Shown: positions 25,120 to 34,281 of the stretch, piece after piece
Layout of the letters: every line of letters begins with the position of its first letter
Position numbering within the stretch: position 1 is the first letter of the stretch
Source: DVEG01 sp964405435
GTDB taxonomy: Bacteria > Cyanobacteriota > Cyanobacteriia > Cyanobacteriales > Oscillatoriaceae
Assembly (NCBI GenBank): GCA_964405435.1
Contig: CAYOOD010000017.1
Coordinates: 36,424-100,423, forward strand
DNA length: 64,000 nt
Direction of reading: 5' to 3'
Notes under the pieces: generated by a model
Told to the model about the DNA's origin: nothing
The model's input: only the letters and a program-made list of their open reading frames with translations
Databases searched by the model: none
Made by a program: the position numbers and the translations under genes

Positions 25120-27195
25120 ATGAATCAATTTGAAAACGATCGGGGTGTCCCATTGGAAAACACATATCAGCTCGTAGATGCCTGGGGGGGAACCTCAACC
25201 CCGTTCGGATGGCTGCAATCACTTTCCCGAAAAGCCAGCGTTGCGGTCATTTTTATTAGCTGTCTCGTGCTGGTGGGTTGGCAGTTCGATATCGCGTTTT
25301 TCAAGAACTTCTGGGTAGGAGGAGAAAGCATGAAGCCGATCGCGGCTTTGTGCTTCCTCCTCAGCGGTTTATCCAGTTGGCTGTGGCACAAGCAACTGAG
25401 TTCTCCTTTGACGCGCCGTGTCGCTCAAATCTGCGCGATCGCTGTCCTGTTTGTGGGAGTGCTAGGGCTAATCGAGTACGGGTTTGGCTGGAATTCGGGT
25501 ATCGCCCAACTGCTGTTTAAAGAAAGCACCGCTTCGGTCGCTCCCGACGCTATTTCCCTCTCAAAGGGAGATGAGCTAGACGTTTATTTTGCAGATGCGT
25601 CGGCACGAATACCCGTGAATTCGGCTGTCAATTTTTTCCTGCTCGGATCGGCGTTGCTTTTGCTGAACAGTATCACTCCCAACTACATTCCTGCCCAGCT
25701 TCTGACTCTGGTGGCACTTGCGATCGCGTGGCTGGGTTTGCTCAGCCGTCTCGGCGGGCTGACGGCTTTGTACGGTTTGGATTTTTACACCAGTATGGAG
25801 TGGCACGAAGCCTCTACTTTTCTGCTGTCGTGCGCGAGTATTTTGCTAGCCCGCCCGCACCAAGGTGTGACGGCAGTTTTTGTCAGAGCGGATGCGGGCG
25901 GTGTTACGGCGCGGCGTTTTTTACTCGGAGCGATTGCCCTGTCGCTACTGTTGCTCTGGGTGTCCATCGCCTGTTACCGATCCTGGCTTTTCAGTGCCGA
26001 AGTCGCGATCGCCCTTTTAAGTGTCGTTAATTTGGCTTTCCTTTCCGTTGTAATTTGGTGGGGTGCCCTTCTGTTGAGCGATCGCGATCGCCAGCGCATT
26101 CAAGCCGAATCCAAGCTGCAATCCACCAAAGAAATGCTGCAAATGCAAGTAGACGATCGCGCTAGTGAATTGCAAAATGTCATCCAGCGCCTTTACGACG
26201 AAATCGAAGAACGCCAGCACGCGCAAGAAGCGCTGCGGCAGTCTGAAATGCGCGAACGCCAGAGAGCCAGAGATGTCGAGCAGGCGCTCCACGAACTCAA
26301 ACGCACGCAAGCCCAACTCATTCAGAGCGAGAAAATGTCCAGCCTCGGGCAGCTCGTTGCCGGCGTCGCCCACGAAATCAACAATCCCGTCAATTTTATC
26401 TACGGCAATCTCACTTACGCCAAAGACTACACCCGCGATTTACTGCACCTGCTGACATTCTATCAAGAGAAATGCCCTCCCACCAGAACCATTCAGGAAG
26501 AAATGGAGGCGATCGAACTGGATTATATCATCGAAGACTTGCCAAAACTCCTGGGTTCCATGCAGGTAGGAGCTGAACGAATTCGCGAAATTGTTCTGAG
26601 CTTGCGAACTTTCTCTCGCCTCGATGAAGCTCAGATGAAAGAGGTCGATATCCGCGACGGCATCGAAAGTACCCTGCTGATCCTGCAAAACCGCTTAAAA
26701 TACAAATCCGAGCATGTTGGCATTCAGGTCATTAAAGAATATGGCGATTTGCCTCTGGTGGAGTGCTACGCGGGGCAGCTCAATCAGGTGTTTATGAACC
26801 TGCTCGCCAATGCGATCGATGCCCTGGAAGATTACAATCGGCAGCGCTCTCTCGAAGAAATCGCAGCCAACCCCAGTACCATCCGAATTCGCACTTACTT
26901 AGAACACGGAGAATGGGCAAAAGGGCATGGGGAAGACACTCCCTCCCCAATTTCCAATCCCCCCTTTGTTGTTATCTCTATTGCCGACAACGGTGCTGGC
27001 ATGACTGAAGAAGTCCGCCAGCGCTTGTTTGACCCCTTCTTTACCACAAAACCCGTCGGGCAGGGAACGGGTTTGGGATTGTCGATTAGCTATCAGATTG
27101 TGGTAGAAACCCATCGCGGACGGCTGCACTGTCATTCCGCACTCGGTCGCGGTGCCGAATTCATTATCGAAATTCCGCTCCGGCAAAAAATTTAG
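25120..27195 (+). CDS. Membrane sensor histidine kinase
   Basis: 691 aa. About eight hydrophobic segments fill residues 35-320, with a hydrophilic loop between about 150 and 175. A coiled coil follows (about 325-395, rich in Gln, Glu and Arg). The HisKA region is SLGQLVAGVAHEINNPVNF with phospho-acceptor H418. The ATPase part has NLLANAID, DNGAGM and GTGLGLSISYQI. This class senses an unknown signal and phosphorylates a response regulator; none is nearby. The dimerisation and catalytic part closely resembles the kinase at 29288. The start ATG has no strong ribosome site. Cyanobacteria have many such orphan kinases. Confidence 0.93.
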   Translation: MNQFENDRGVPLENTYQLVDAWGGTSTPFGWLQSLSRKASVAVIFISCLVLVGWQFDIAFFKNFWVGGESMKPIAALCFLLSGLSSWLWHKQLSSPLTRRVAQICAIAVLFVGVLGLIEYGFGWNSGIAQLLFKESTASVAPDAISLSKGDELDVYFADASARIPVNSAVNFFLLGSALLLLNSITPNYIPAQLLTLVALAIAWLGLLSRLGGLTALYGLDFYTSMEWHEASTFLLSCASILLARPHQGVTAVFVRADAGGVTARRFLLGAIALSLLLLWVSIACYRSWLFSAEVAIALLSVVNLAFLSVVIWWGALLLSDRDRQRIQAESKLQSTKEMLQMQVDDRASELQNVIQRLYDEIEERQHAQEALRQSEMRERQRARDVEQALHELKRTQAQLIQSEKMSSLGQLVAGVAHEINNPVNFIYGNLTYAKDYTRDLLHLLTFYQEKCPPTRTIQEEMEAIELDYIIEDLPKLLGSMQVGAERIREIVLSLRTFSRLDEAQMKEVDIRDGIESTLLILQNRLKYKSEHVGIQVIKEYGDLPLVECYAGQLNQVFMNLLANAIDALEDYNRQRSLEEIAANPSTIRIRTYLEHGEWAKGHGEDTPSPISNPPFVVISIADNGAGMTEEVRQRLFDPFFTTKPVGQGTGLGLSISYQIVVETHRGRLHCHSALGRGAEFIIEIPLRQKI

Positions 27196-27242
27196 GCGAT
27201 CGGGGCCAAATTCAAACGTTTCCCTTTGCAGGGTTTGAGAGC

Positions 27243-27743
27243 TCAGGTGCTGTCGCCGCCTTTGCGGAAGAACTGCTTCAAGATTTCACTGGGTTGGCGA
27301 TCCCAAGTATCGACATGCTCGTAGATTAACCCGTCTGGAGTGAGTTTGTAAGTAGAATATCCGTTAAAAAATACGCCCGCTTTCCAGGGCACGCGCAAGG
27401 TGCCGCGAACTGTCCAAATGGCGGTAATTGTGTCCTCGGCTGTCTGAGCGACTTCGTGAACGTCGAAAGACAAGCTCGTAAAAAATAGCTGTCCGTGAAA
27501 TCGCAAAGTCCAAAAAATAATTCGATAGTTAAGTTTTCCTTTGAAGGTATTCACGGGGTCTTTAAAATAGATATTTTTTGTATAAATATCGTAGGAAATA
27601 TCGCGCTCGAAAAGCGTCGGCAAGTCTTTTTTGAGCGTTTCCACAACCTGTTGGACCTGCGATTGATAGTCCACGCGCTCTGGTTCTCCTTTCGCTAACA
27701 CGAGAATTATTTTAACCACTTTCCGACCTATAGCGGTTTTCAT
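27243..27743 (-). CDS. DUF2358 family protein
   Basis: 166 aa. The segment LKKDLPTLFERDISYDIYTK followed by NIYFKDPVNTFKGKLNYR matches the DUF2358 family, which is found in cyanobacteria and plastid-bearing eukaryotes and has an NTF2-like alpha+beta fold with no assigned reaction. The middle (FDVHEVAQTAEDTITAIWTV) and the C-terminal YKLTPDGLIYEHVDTWD continue the same pattern. There is no signal peptide or membrane helix. The ATG at 27743 has no obvious Shine-Dalgarno. A palindrome lies just upstream. Family call good; function unknown. Confidence 0.85.
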   Translation of the reverse strand: MKTAIGRKVVKIILVLAKGEPERVDYQSQVQQVVETLKKDLPTLFERDISYDIYTKNIYFKDPVNTFKGKLNYRIIFWTLRFHGQLFFTSLSFDVHEVAQTAEDTITAIWTVRGTLRVPWKAGVFFNGYSTYKLTPDGLIYEHVDTWDRQPSEILKQFFRKGGDST

Positions 27744-27760
27744 TGAGATGAAGTACGCCC

Positions 27761-27793
27761 AGAAACCCGGCTTCTTTAAGAAGCCGGGTTTCT
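27761..27793. repeat. Perfect 33-base palindrome of the AGAAACCCGG family
   Basis: AGAAACCCGGCTTCTT and its exact reverse complement flank one T. It lies between two minus-strand genes (DUF2358 and the GHL10-like gene) and may stop transcription coming from the latter on either strand. Compared with the copy at 22913, each arm carries C instead of T at one place, a compensated change that keeps pairing. Confidence 0.8.
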
Positions 27794-27852
27794 CAATATG
27801 AGAGTATGACCGCTCGATCGCGCAGTTGGGGCTGTTCCCCGTCGATCGCTGC

Positions 27853-29022
27853 TCACAAGCGATTTTTAATCAATGCCCGCCAATAGCGCCATACAGAAAA
27901 AATTGTATTTGTCAACCACTGTAGAGGGGAAAATTTTAAACTGAGGAGCAGGCTCTCGTCAGGGCGGTAGGGCTCGTCGGCGGGTTTGGCGTAGGGTCCC
28001 GATCGCAAAACTTTGGCGATCGCGCCGCCGTCTGCACGCAAGCCTTCGTAGAAAAACAGCACCTCGCCTCGGATGCCGACTGAGCGATTGTAGGCGATCG
28101 CCTTTAACAAATCCTCGGCACTGATGCGGTACGAACCCAACTTAATCAAAATCCCGGGAGCCACCTTCGACAACTGATCGGGCGCGAACTGTTCGGCGAC
28201 GAGGCGATCGATAATTTGCCTGTAGCTATTAAAATCGCGGCGATAAACTTGCGGGTGTATCAAATCGACGATGCCGCGTTCCAGCCACGCTCTAGAATCC
28301 TGCAAATATTCATTCAAACCCCACTGGTAGATGCTCGGAGCCATCGATACGACTAAATCGGGTTTGATGGCTTTGACTTCACGGTAGAGACGGGCTAAGA
28401 ACTCCGTTAAAATATCAGCCCGCCACTGCACCCACTGCCGATCTTTGGGATTCTCCGGCGGCTCCCGATTGAATTCCTGGCAGTAGCGTTTGACGGTTAG
28501 CTCGTCGTAGCCGCCCTCGCAGGGGAATGCGGGCATCCGATCGTCGCCTTGAATGCCAGTGATGTCATAGTTTTGCACGACTTCTCGCACGAGAGAGATG
28601 AGGAAATCTTGCACCTGGGGATCGAGGGCATTCATCCACTCAAAGCCGTTCTTTTTCAGCAAGTTGCCTTGGCGATCGCGCGCCGCCCACTCCGGTTTTT
28701 TGGCTAGCAAGTATCCGCCCCCTAGATTGTAGGAGCTAGCGAATCCGTATTCAAACCAGGGAACGACTGCCAGCCCGTGCCGGTACGCCGCGTCAATCAG
28801 CTCTGCCAGCGGGTCCCGACCTTTGTAAGCCGGGTCAATTTCCACCCCGAAAGTTTCCCGCATAACTTGACTGGGATAGAGCGTGAGTGCCTTATTCCAA
28901 ACGACGGGAAACACGACGTTAAATCCCGTCTCGGCGAGAAATTGCATCGCTTCAGCAATCCTTTCCTTAGAACTAAAAACCTTACTATCTGTGTTGGTGA
29001 GCCAGACGCCGCGCGTTTCCAT
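27853..29022 (-). CDS. GHL10-type glycosyl hydrolase-like protein
   Basis: 389 aa. It opens METRGVWLTNTDSKV and continues with GFNVVFPVVWNKALTLYPS, HGLAVVPWFEYGF, and YDITGIQGDDRM, the pattern of the glycosyl-hydrolase-like 10 (DUF187) TIM-barrel family. Acidic residues in the DDRM segment and the E of WFEYGF are candidate catalytic groups. Members are often secreted, but this one has no signal peptide. The substrate is unknown, perhaps a wall or sheath glycan. The start ATG has GAGGAAC 11 bases upstream. It is divergent from the PAS histidine kinase. Confidence 0.85.
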   Translation of the reverse strand: METRGVWLTNTDSKVFSSKERIAEAMQFLAETGFNVVFPVVWNKALTLYPSQVMRETFGVEIDPAYKGRDPLAELIDAAYRHGLAVVPWFEYGFASSYNLGGGYLLAKKPEWAARDRQGNLLKKNGFEWMNALDPQVQDFLISLVREVVQNYDITGIQGDDRMPAFPCEGGYDELTVKRYCQEFNREPPENPKDRQWVQWRADILTEFLARLYREVKAIKPDLVVSMAPSIYQWGLNEYLQDSRAWLERGIVDLIHPQVYRRDFNSYRQIIDRLVAEQFAPDQLSKVAPGILIKLGSYRISAEDLLKAIAYNRSVGIRGEVLFFYEGLRADGGAIAKVLRSGPYAKPADEPYRPDESLLLSLKFSPLQWLTNTIFSVWRYWRALIKNRL

Positions 29023-29287
29023 ATTCTATGAGGTTCCTCGCAAGAAGAACAGGCTAAGTTTGACTTCTGTTTGATTGTCGGCTTTGCGGTAAGAATTCAG
29101 CAGTCTGAAACGACAAACCGGAATAAAAGTATTCCTACCTACGAGCAAGTTGGCGCTGGGTTTCTGCCAGAAGCTTCTCCCTCGTCTGTCGCCATGAACC
29201 ATAGATCTCAATAAATATAAATTTTTGTTAAAACTTTTACTACAATCGGATTGTACCCATAAAAACACGCGGAAAAGGGTCGAAGAA

Positions 29288-31102
29288 ATGATCCAGATAG
29301 AGCGAGATGGTATGGAAAGCAAGTCGGCTAACGATCGCGCGCGGGCAAAGGAGGATGCAGAAGGCTCTCTGGCGTTGTTGCGCGCCACGTTAGAAGCGAT
29401 CGCAGACGGAATTGTGGCAGTTGACTCTTTCGGAAGAATCGCCGAGTGCAATCGCCAATTTCTGGAAATGTGGGGCATCCCGGAGGCGGCGATCGCGTCC
29501 CCTGAAGAAAGCCAATTCCTGGCGCTGGTGCTGCCGCAGCTCAAAGATGCCGAAACCTTCTCGCTGCAAGTCGAGGAATTGGGCGAGTGCTCTTCCGCGC
29601 GCAGCCACCACCACCTCGCCCTCGCGAATGGCAAACTATTCGAGTGCCATTCGCAACCGCAGCGCCTCGGAGAAGCGATCGTCGGCAGAGTCTGGACTTT
29701 TCGCGACATCACCCATTTAACCTCCGATTGGGATGGCGATCGCAGCCTCTTTCAATCCGAAGTCAAAAGCCAGCGCTTGCAAGCGCAACTTCAAAACTCT
29801 CTCAAAGAATTATCGGATATCAAATTTGCCTTAGATCGGGCAGCCATCGTGGCGATTACTGACACTCATGGCGTCATTACTTACGTCAATAACAAATTTT
29901 GCGAACTGTCCCAATACAAGCGGGAAGAACTGCTCGGCCAAACTCACCGCATCGTCAATTCAGGATATCATCCCAAAGGATTTTTTAGAGACTTGTGGCA
30001 GACTATCTCTAGCGGTAAAATTTGGAGAGGAGAGATTAAAAATCAAGCCAAAGATGGAACCTATTACTGGGTATATACCACAATTGTTCCGTTTTTGGAC
30101 AATGGCGGCAAACCGTTTCAATATCTAACGATTCGCTTTGATATTACAGAACGCAAGCGAGTAGAAGAAGCGCTGCAAAAGTCCGAAGCGAAATTGAGGC
30201 AGAAAACCCAGCAACTTTTGTCAGAAGCTTTGCACGATTTAAAGCGAACGCAGGCTCAACTGATTCATGCGGAAAAAATGTCCTCGCTGGGGCAAATGGT
30301 AGCGGGAATTGCCCACGAACTGAATAACCCGGTGAGCTTTATCTATGGCAATATGATTTACGTCAAGCAGTACGTCGAAGACTTGCTGTACTTGATGCAG
30401 AGCTATGCCCGACACTATCAAGAGCCAGTGCTGGAGATACAAGCGCTGGCAGACAGAATTGACCTGGATTTCTTAATCGGAGACTTGCCAAATCTGCTAG
30501 CATCGATGAAAACCGGTGCGGAACGCATCCGCAATCTGGTGCTGTCTCTGCGGAATTTTGCGCGGCTGGATGAAGCCGAAATCAAGCAGGTTGACATTCA
30601 CGAAGGGATAGAAAGCACGCTGCTGATTTTGCAGCACCGACTGCGATCGCCCGAGGCAACTGAAATTGAAGTGCGAAAAGAATATACAGAGCTGCCGCCG
30701 GTAGAAGCGCACTCGGCTCAGCTCAACCAAGTATTTCTGAGCGTCCTCAATAATGCGATCGAGGCATTGGAAGAGGGGACGGGAGATCGCATGGGGCGTT
30801 GGGAAACAAAGCCATGCCCGCTGATTCGGATTCGCACGGAAGTCATATCCGACAGAAGAGTGGCCATCCGAATCGCTGATAACGGCCCCGGCATGACCGA
30901 GGCGGTGCGCGATCGCTTGTTTGACCCGTTTTTCACGACAAAACCCGTGGGTAAAGGCATGGGGTTGGGGTTGTCAATCAGCTATCAAATTGTGGTGGAA
31001 AAACACGGCGGGCAAATCGACTGTATTTCAGCCCCCGGACGAGGAACGGAATTTATTATCGCCATTCCGATCTCGCAACCGCCCCAGAAAAACGCTTTGT
31101 AG
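29288..31102 (+). CDS. PAS-domain sensor histidine kinase
   Basis: 604 aa from the ATG at 29288 (AAGGG nine bases upstream); an alternative TTG at 29225 has no ribosome site. There are two PAS domains, about 25-150 (LEAIADGIVAVDSFGRIAEC) and about 185-305 (ALDRAAIVAITDTHGVITYV, ending DITERKRVEEAL). A coiled coil follows, then HisKA with SLGQMVAGIAHELNNPVSF and H343, then the ATPase with VLNNAIEAL, DNGPGM and GMGLGLSISYQI. There are no membrane helices, so it is cytosolic and senses an internal cue. It is a close relative of the catalytic half of the kinase at 25120. No response regulator is adjacent. It faces the GHL10-like gene divergently. Confidence 0.93.
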   Translation: MIQIERDGMESKSANDRARAKEDAEGSLALLRATLEAIADGIVAVDSFGRIAECNRQFLEMWGIPEAAIASPEESQFLALVLPQLKDAETFSLQVEELGECSSARSHHHLALANGKLFECHSQPQRLGEAIVGRVWTFRDITHLTSDWDGDRSLFQSEVKSQRLQAQLQNSLKELSDIKFALDRAAIVAITDTHGVITYVNNKFCELSQYKREELLGQTHRIVNSGYHPKGFFRDLWQTISSGKIWRGEIKNQAKDGTYYWVYTTIVPFLDNGGKPFQYLTIRFDITERKRVEEALQKSEAKLRQKTQQLLSEALHDLKRTQAQLIHAEKMSSLGQMVAGIAHELNNPVSFIYGNMIYVKQYVEDLLYLMQSYARHYQEPVLEIQALADRIDLDFLIGDLPNLLASMKTGAERIRNLVLSLRNFARLDEAEIKQVDIHEGIESTLLILQHRLRSPEATEIEVRKEYTELPPVEAHSAQLNQVFLSVLNNAIEALEEGTGDRMGRWETKPCPLIRIRTEVISDRRVAIRIADNGPGMTEAVRDRLFDPFFTTKPVGKGMGLGLSISYQIVVEKHGGQIDCISAPGRGTEFIIAIPISQPPQKNAL

Positions 31103-31119
31103 GGGCACTGACTGCGTGA

Positions 31120-31262
31120 GAATTCAGGAGCCAGAAGTCAGGAGTCAGGAAAGAGTTTAGGCGTTTTTAGAGTTGCCGGAGCTTGTGAGAGGCAACTCTT
31201 ACCCTCTTGTTTCTTTCTGAAATTGTCCGATCGCTAGCTTCTGGCTCTTCACTCCTGAATTC
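31120..31262. repeat. Nested inverted-repeat element between convergent genes
   Basis: Outer ends GAATTCAGGAGCCAGAAG (31120-31137) and CTTCTGGCTC...CTCCTGAATTC (31239-31262) are inverted repeats with a short insertion in one arm. Inside, AGAGTTGCC (31169-31177) and GGCAACTCT (31191-31199) form a perfect stem. It encodes nothing. It looks like a small MITE-like palindromic element, and it may also terminate both flanking genes. Confidence 0.6.
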
Positions 31263-31296
31263 TTACCGGCTTGCACCGTTCCCCTAGAGAGTTGCC

Positions 31297-32070
31297 TCAC
31301 CCAAACGCGGAGGAACCCAAATCAGGCGGGACATCCTGCAAGCGGCCAGGGCCAACTGCTTGCAGTGCTTCTTTCAGGGAGATGTCGCCGGTGTAGAGGG
31401 CGCGTCCGACGATGACGCTGCGCACGCCCAGGGGTTCGAGGGCTAGCAGGCTCAACAAATCGGTAATCGAGGACACGCCGCCAGAGGCAACCACCGGAAT
31501 GTCAACTGCTTGCGCCATTTCTCGCAGAGCGGGCAAATTCGGCCCCTTGAGGGTGCCGTCGCGGTGGATGTCGGTGTAGACGATCGCTGCAGCCCCCAAT
31601 TTGGCCACCTGCTGGCCGAGTTCTGCGGCCAATAGCTCCGAGGTTTCCAGCCAGCCGCGCGTCGCGACTTTGCCGTCGCGGGCGTCGATGCCGACGACGA
31701 TTTGGCGGGGAAATTCTGCGCACAACTCGCCCACGAGCTGCGGTTGCTCGACGGCGACGGTGCCGAGAATGGCTTGCCGCACCCCGATCGCCAGCAAGTC
31801 GGCGACTGTGGCGCGATCGCGCAATCCGCCCCCCACCTGCACGGGCACGTCCACGGCATTGACGATCGCGGCGATCGCCCCTCGGTTCACCGGTTCGCCT
31901 TTTTTGGCTCCGTCGAGATCGACCAAGTGCAGGCGGGTTGCCCCTTGCGCCACCCATTCTTTGGCGACGGCTACGGGGTCTTCATTGTAGGTTTGCGATC
32001 GCGCGTAGTCTCCCTGATACAGCCGCACGCAACGCCCTTCTAATAAATCGATGGCAGGTATTATTTCCAT
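31297..32070 (-). CDS. hisA: HisA, ProFAR isomerase of histidine biosynthesis
   Basis: HisA converts ProFAR to PRFAR, the fourth step of histidine biosynthesis, in the cytosol. The start is the ATG giving MEIIPAIDLLEGRCVRL, which yields 257 aa, the normal family length. Longer upstream readings pass through a repeat. Family marks are the N-terminal catalytic Asp in PAIDL, GGLRDRATVADLL, VGIDARDGKVATRGW, the second catalytic Asp in IVYTDIHRDGTLKGPN, and the phosphate loops VASGGVSS and VIVGRALYTGD. No other his gene lies in the window, as is common in cyanobacteria. The ribosome site is weak. A T-rich spacer separates it from the GH25 gene. Confidence 0.97.
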   Translation of the reverse strand: MEIIPAIDLLEGRCVRLYQGDYARSQTYNEDPVAVAKEWVAQGATRLHLVDLDGAKKGEPVNRGAIAAIVNAVDVPVQVGGGLRDRATVADLLAIGVRQAILGTVAVEQPQLVGELCAEFPRQIVVGIDARDGKVATRGWLETSELLAAELGQQVAKLGAAAIVYTDIHRDGTLKGPNLPALREMAQAVDIPVVASGGVSSITDLLSLLALEPLGVRSVIVGRALYTGDISLKEALQAVGPGRLQDVPPDLGSSAFG

Positions 32071-32493
32071 AAGCAATTTTTTTGGTTTTGAATGGTTGAG
32101 TGTTGGCTTTGCGAACCGCAAAAACGCAGAGTTCGCAGAGAGGGAGAAGAAGGAAGTTTGGGAGCGAGGCTTTTTTGTCAAGTTCGGTAATTTTACTGCT
32201 TTTTTACTCCTTTGCCAATCTTCTCTGTTTTTTTGTTCGCTGTTTACCCTTTTTTACTCAATGCTTTACCTCTTTTCTCTGCTGCAACTTTTTCGAGCCT
32301 TTCTCCGTCTTTTGTTTTTTATGGGTTTGCCTGCTTTTTTATCGGTAATCTTTGGCATTTTATCAGAGATCGGATGCGCGTAACAATGTTTAGGGGTAAA
32401 TTCAATATTTTTTTAAATTCGCTGATAAATCGCTTAAAAGTCCGTAAGACTTGACAAAGATTCCCAAAATAAACCTTAAAAATTGCGAACAAT
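32071..32493. other. T-rich intergenic region with a dispersed repeat
   Basis: At 32111-32150 lies a copy of the ACCGCAAAAACGCAGAGTTC-type repeat, related to the one at about 8050-8090. The rest is very T-rich on the plus strand. No gene with a ribosome site is seen. Promoters for hisA (leftward) and the GH25 gene (rightward) must lie here but are not clear. Confidence 0.45.
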
Positions 32494-33909
32494 ATGAGCG
32501 CGTATGGTATTGATGTTTCTGACTTCCAGGGCAACGTCAATTGGCAAGCCGTAGCGGAGGAAGGCTTCTCGTTTGCGATGATGAAAGCGACTGAGGGGGC
32601 GTCTTTCGCAGCCGATACCTTCGCGGGCAACTGGGCTATGAGCAAGGCAGCAGGTCTGATTCGGGGAGCCTACCACTTCTTCCGCCCCAGTACCGATCCC
32701 CAAGCGCAGGCGGAGTTTTTCCTGAGAGTGGTGAAATTGGAGCCGGGAGACTTGCCGCCGATTTTGGATGTGGAATCGACTGGGGGGATGGGGAACGAGG
32801 CGATCGCGTCTCGGATGGCGAAGTGGCTGCAGGTGGTGGAAACTGCCACGGGGCGCGCGCCGATTATCTACACCTACCCGGGATTTTGGGAGCGCATCGG
32901 CAACCTGCGGCGCTTCTCGGAGTACCCGCTGTGGATTGCCCACTATACCAGCGACGACAAGCCCTACATTCCCGGCGGTTGGGATACCTGGACGATTTGG
33001 CAATACACCGATTCCGGGCGGGTGCGGGGCGTGTCTGGCGGCGTGGACGTCAATCGCTTCCAAAGTTCGCTGGAAGGAAAAACCAACTCAAAAGTGATGG
33101 GGATTCAGAAATGCCTGAAAAATAAAGGCTTCGATCCGGGAGCGATCGACGGAGCGTTTGGCGAGAGTACGAAATTGGCGATCGTCTCCTTTCAAAAAGC
33201 AATGGGTTTGGAACCCGACGGCATTGTCGGCATCCAAACTTGGACGGCGCTGATAGATCCCTTTTTGCAGCCCATACTCCCGCAACCGGAACTACAACCG
33301 CAACCGGAACTACAACCCGAACCGCCAACAGCCCGAGAATTGCCGCCAGTTATCCGCCTTTTGGACGTTTGCAAGTCCTATAAAGGCTTTGTCCACCAAG
33401 ATGACGCACTCGACGGACTGCAGGAGCAAATACCCCTCGCCACCATAGAAGAATTTTCCCAAAAATGGCGAAACACGAGATACAGAGCGCCTGTCCGCTT
33501 GATTAATGTCTGCAAGTCCTATCAGGGCAAGCCCCACCAAGAACAGGCACTCTTGTGGCTGCAGCAGCAAATACCCCCAGCCATTCTAGAAAGATTTGCC
33601 CAACAGTGGCGCAGCCAATCCGTCTCCCAATCCACAGATATTCAGTTGATTAACGTTTGCAAGTCCTATCAGGGCAAAGTCCACCAAGAACGGGCGATCG
33701 AGTGGCTGCAGCAGCAAATTCCGCCTGCTATTCTACAGGAGTTTGCTCGCCGCTGGCGCAACTCAACCACCTCGACAGCCCCCATCCTATTAATTAACGT
33801 TTGCCGGTCATATCAGGGGAAAACCCACCAACATCAGGCGCTGGAGTGGCTGCAGTTGCAACTCTCTCAGTCCACTTTGGCGGAGTTTGCCCGCCTGTGG
33901 CGCACATAA
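32494..33909 (+). CDS. GH25 lysozyme-like protein with PG-binding domain and four novel repeats
   Basis: 471 aa. A glycoside hydrolase family 25 domain covers residues 1-190. YGIDVSDFQGNVNW, the catalytic pair D92 and E94 in ILDVES, GAYHFFRP and DTWTIWQYTDSG are family marks; GH25 enzymes cut the MurNAc-GlcNAc bond of peptidoglycan. A PG_binding_1 domain follows at about 200-255 (IQKCLKNKGFDPGAIDGAFG). After a QPELQPEP linker, four repeats of about 43 residues run to the end, each with L(I/L)(N/D)VC(K/R)SY(Q/K)G, an HQ, ALxWLQxQ(I/L) and a closing FAxxWR. I do not recognise this repeat; a wall- or glycan-binding role is inference. No signal peptide is seen, so export or lysis dependence is unclear. 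Phage origin is possible but no phage genes are nearby. Confidence 0.9.
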   Translation: MSAYGIDVSDFQGNVNWQAVAEEGFSFAMMKATEGASFAADTFAGNWAMSKAAGLIRGAYHFFRPSTDPQAQAEFFLRVVKLEPGDLPPILDVESTGGMGNEAIASRMAKWLQVVETATGRAPIIYTYPGFWERIGNLRRFSEYPLWIAHYTSDDKPYIPGGWDTWTIWQYTDSGRVRGVSGGVDVNRFQSSLEGKTNSKVMGIQKCLKNKGFDPGAIDGAFGESTKLAIVSFQKAMGLEPDGIVGIQTWTALIDPFLQPILPQPELQPQPELQPEPPTARELPPVIRLLDVCKSYKGFVHQDDALDGLQEQIPLATIEEFSQKWRNTRYRAPVRLINVCKSYQGKPHQEQALLWLQQQIPPAILERFAQQWRSQSVSQSTDIQLINVCKSYQGKVHQERAIEWLQQQIPPAILQEFARRWRNSTTSTAPILLINVCRSYQGKTHQHQALEWLQLQLSQSTLAEFARLWRT

Positions 33910-34002
33910 GTGCTGAGTGCTGAGTGCTGAGTGCACAGGAGGGAGTGCTCGATGCCTCGGCTGAGTGCTGAGTGTAAGCGTGGGAGGTGTAAGCGTGGGA
34001 GG
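33910..34002. repeat. Tandem TGAGTGC heptamer array (left copy)
   Basis: Repeated GTGCTGA units are followed by GAGTGCACAGGAGGGAGTGC, then GTGTAAGCGTGGGAG in direct duplicate (about 33972-34001). The reverse complement of the first part occurs at 35452-35478. The remaining spacer to 34281 has no gene; one GCGATCGC-type site lies near 34166. Confidence 0.7.
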
Positions 34003-34281
34003 TGCTGAGTGGATGAAGAGTGAGAAGGGGGTGCGGGGATCGGAGGGAGGAGGCGATGTTTTCCTCCCTTTCCACCCAAAGAATCCTCAACCGAGTGCAC
34101 CCTCAAAATCTCCTAATCCCCCAATCCCGGCTCTCACGGAAAACGGTAATCTTATCTCTGGTGGGGCTGGCTGTAGCGATCGCGAAGGCGATCGCGCTCC
34201 GAGTCTGTCAACCGATAGTATGCTGTGGACTATATGGGTAGGCTGCTTTGACGTGCAGCCTGCTACTTGCCAAAATCGCTG

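Noticed and set aside
29026..29712. 228-codon minus-strand frame opposite the PAS kinase
   Set aside because: Lies antisense to a well-supported gene with clear PAS motifs; its own translation has no pattern.
32494..33909. Prophage endolysin
   Set aside because: GH25 fits, but there is no holin, structural phage gene or integrase around it, and the C-terminal repeats are not phage-typical to my knowledge.
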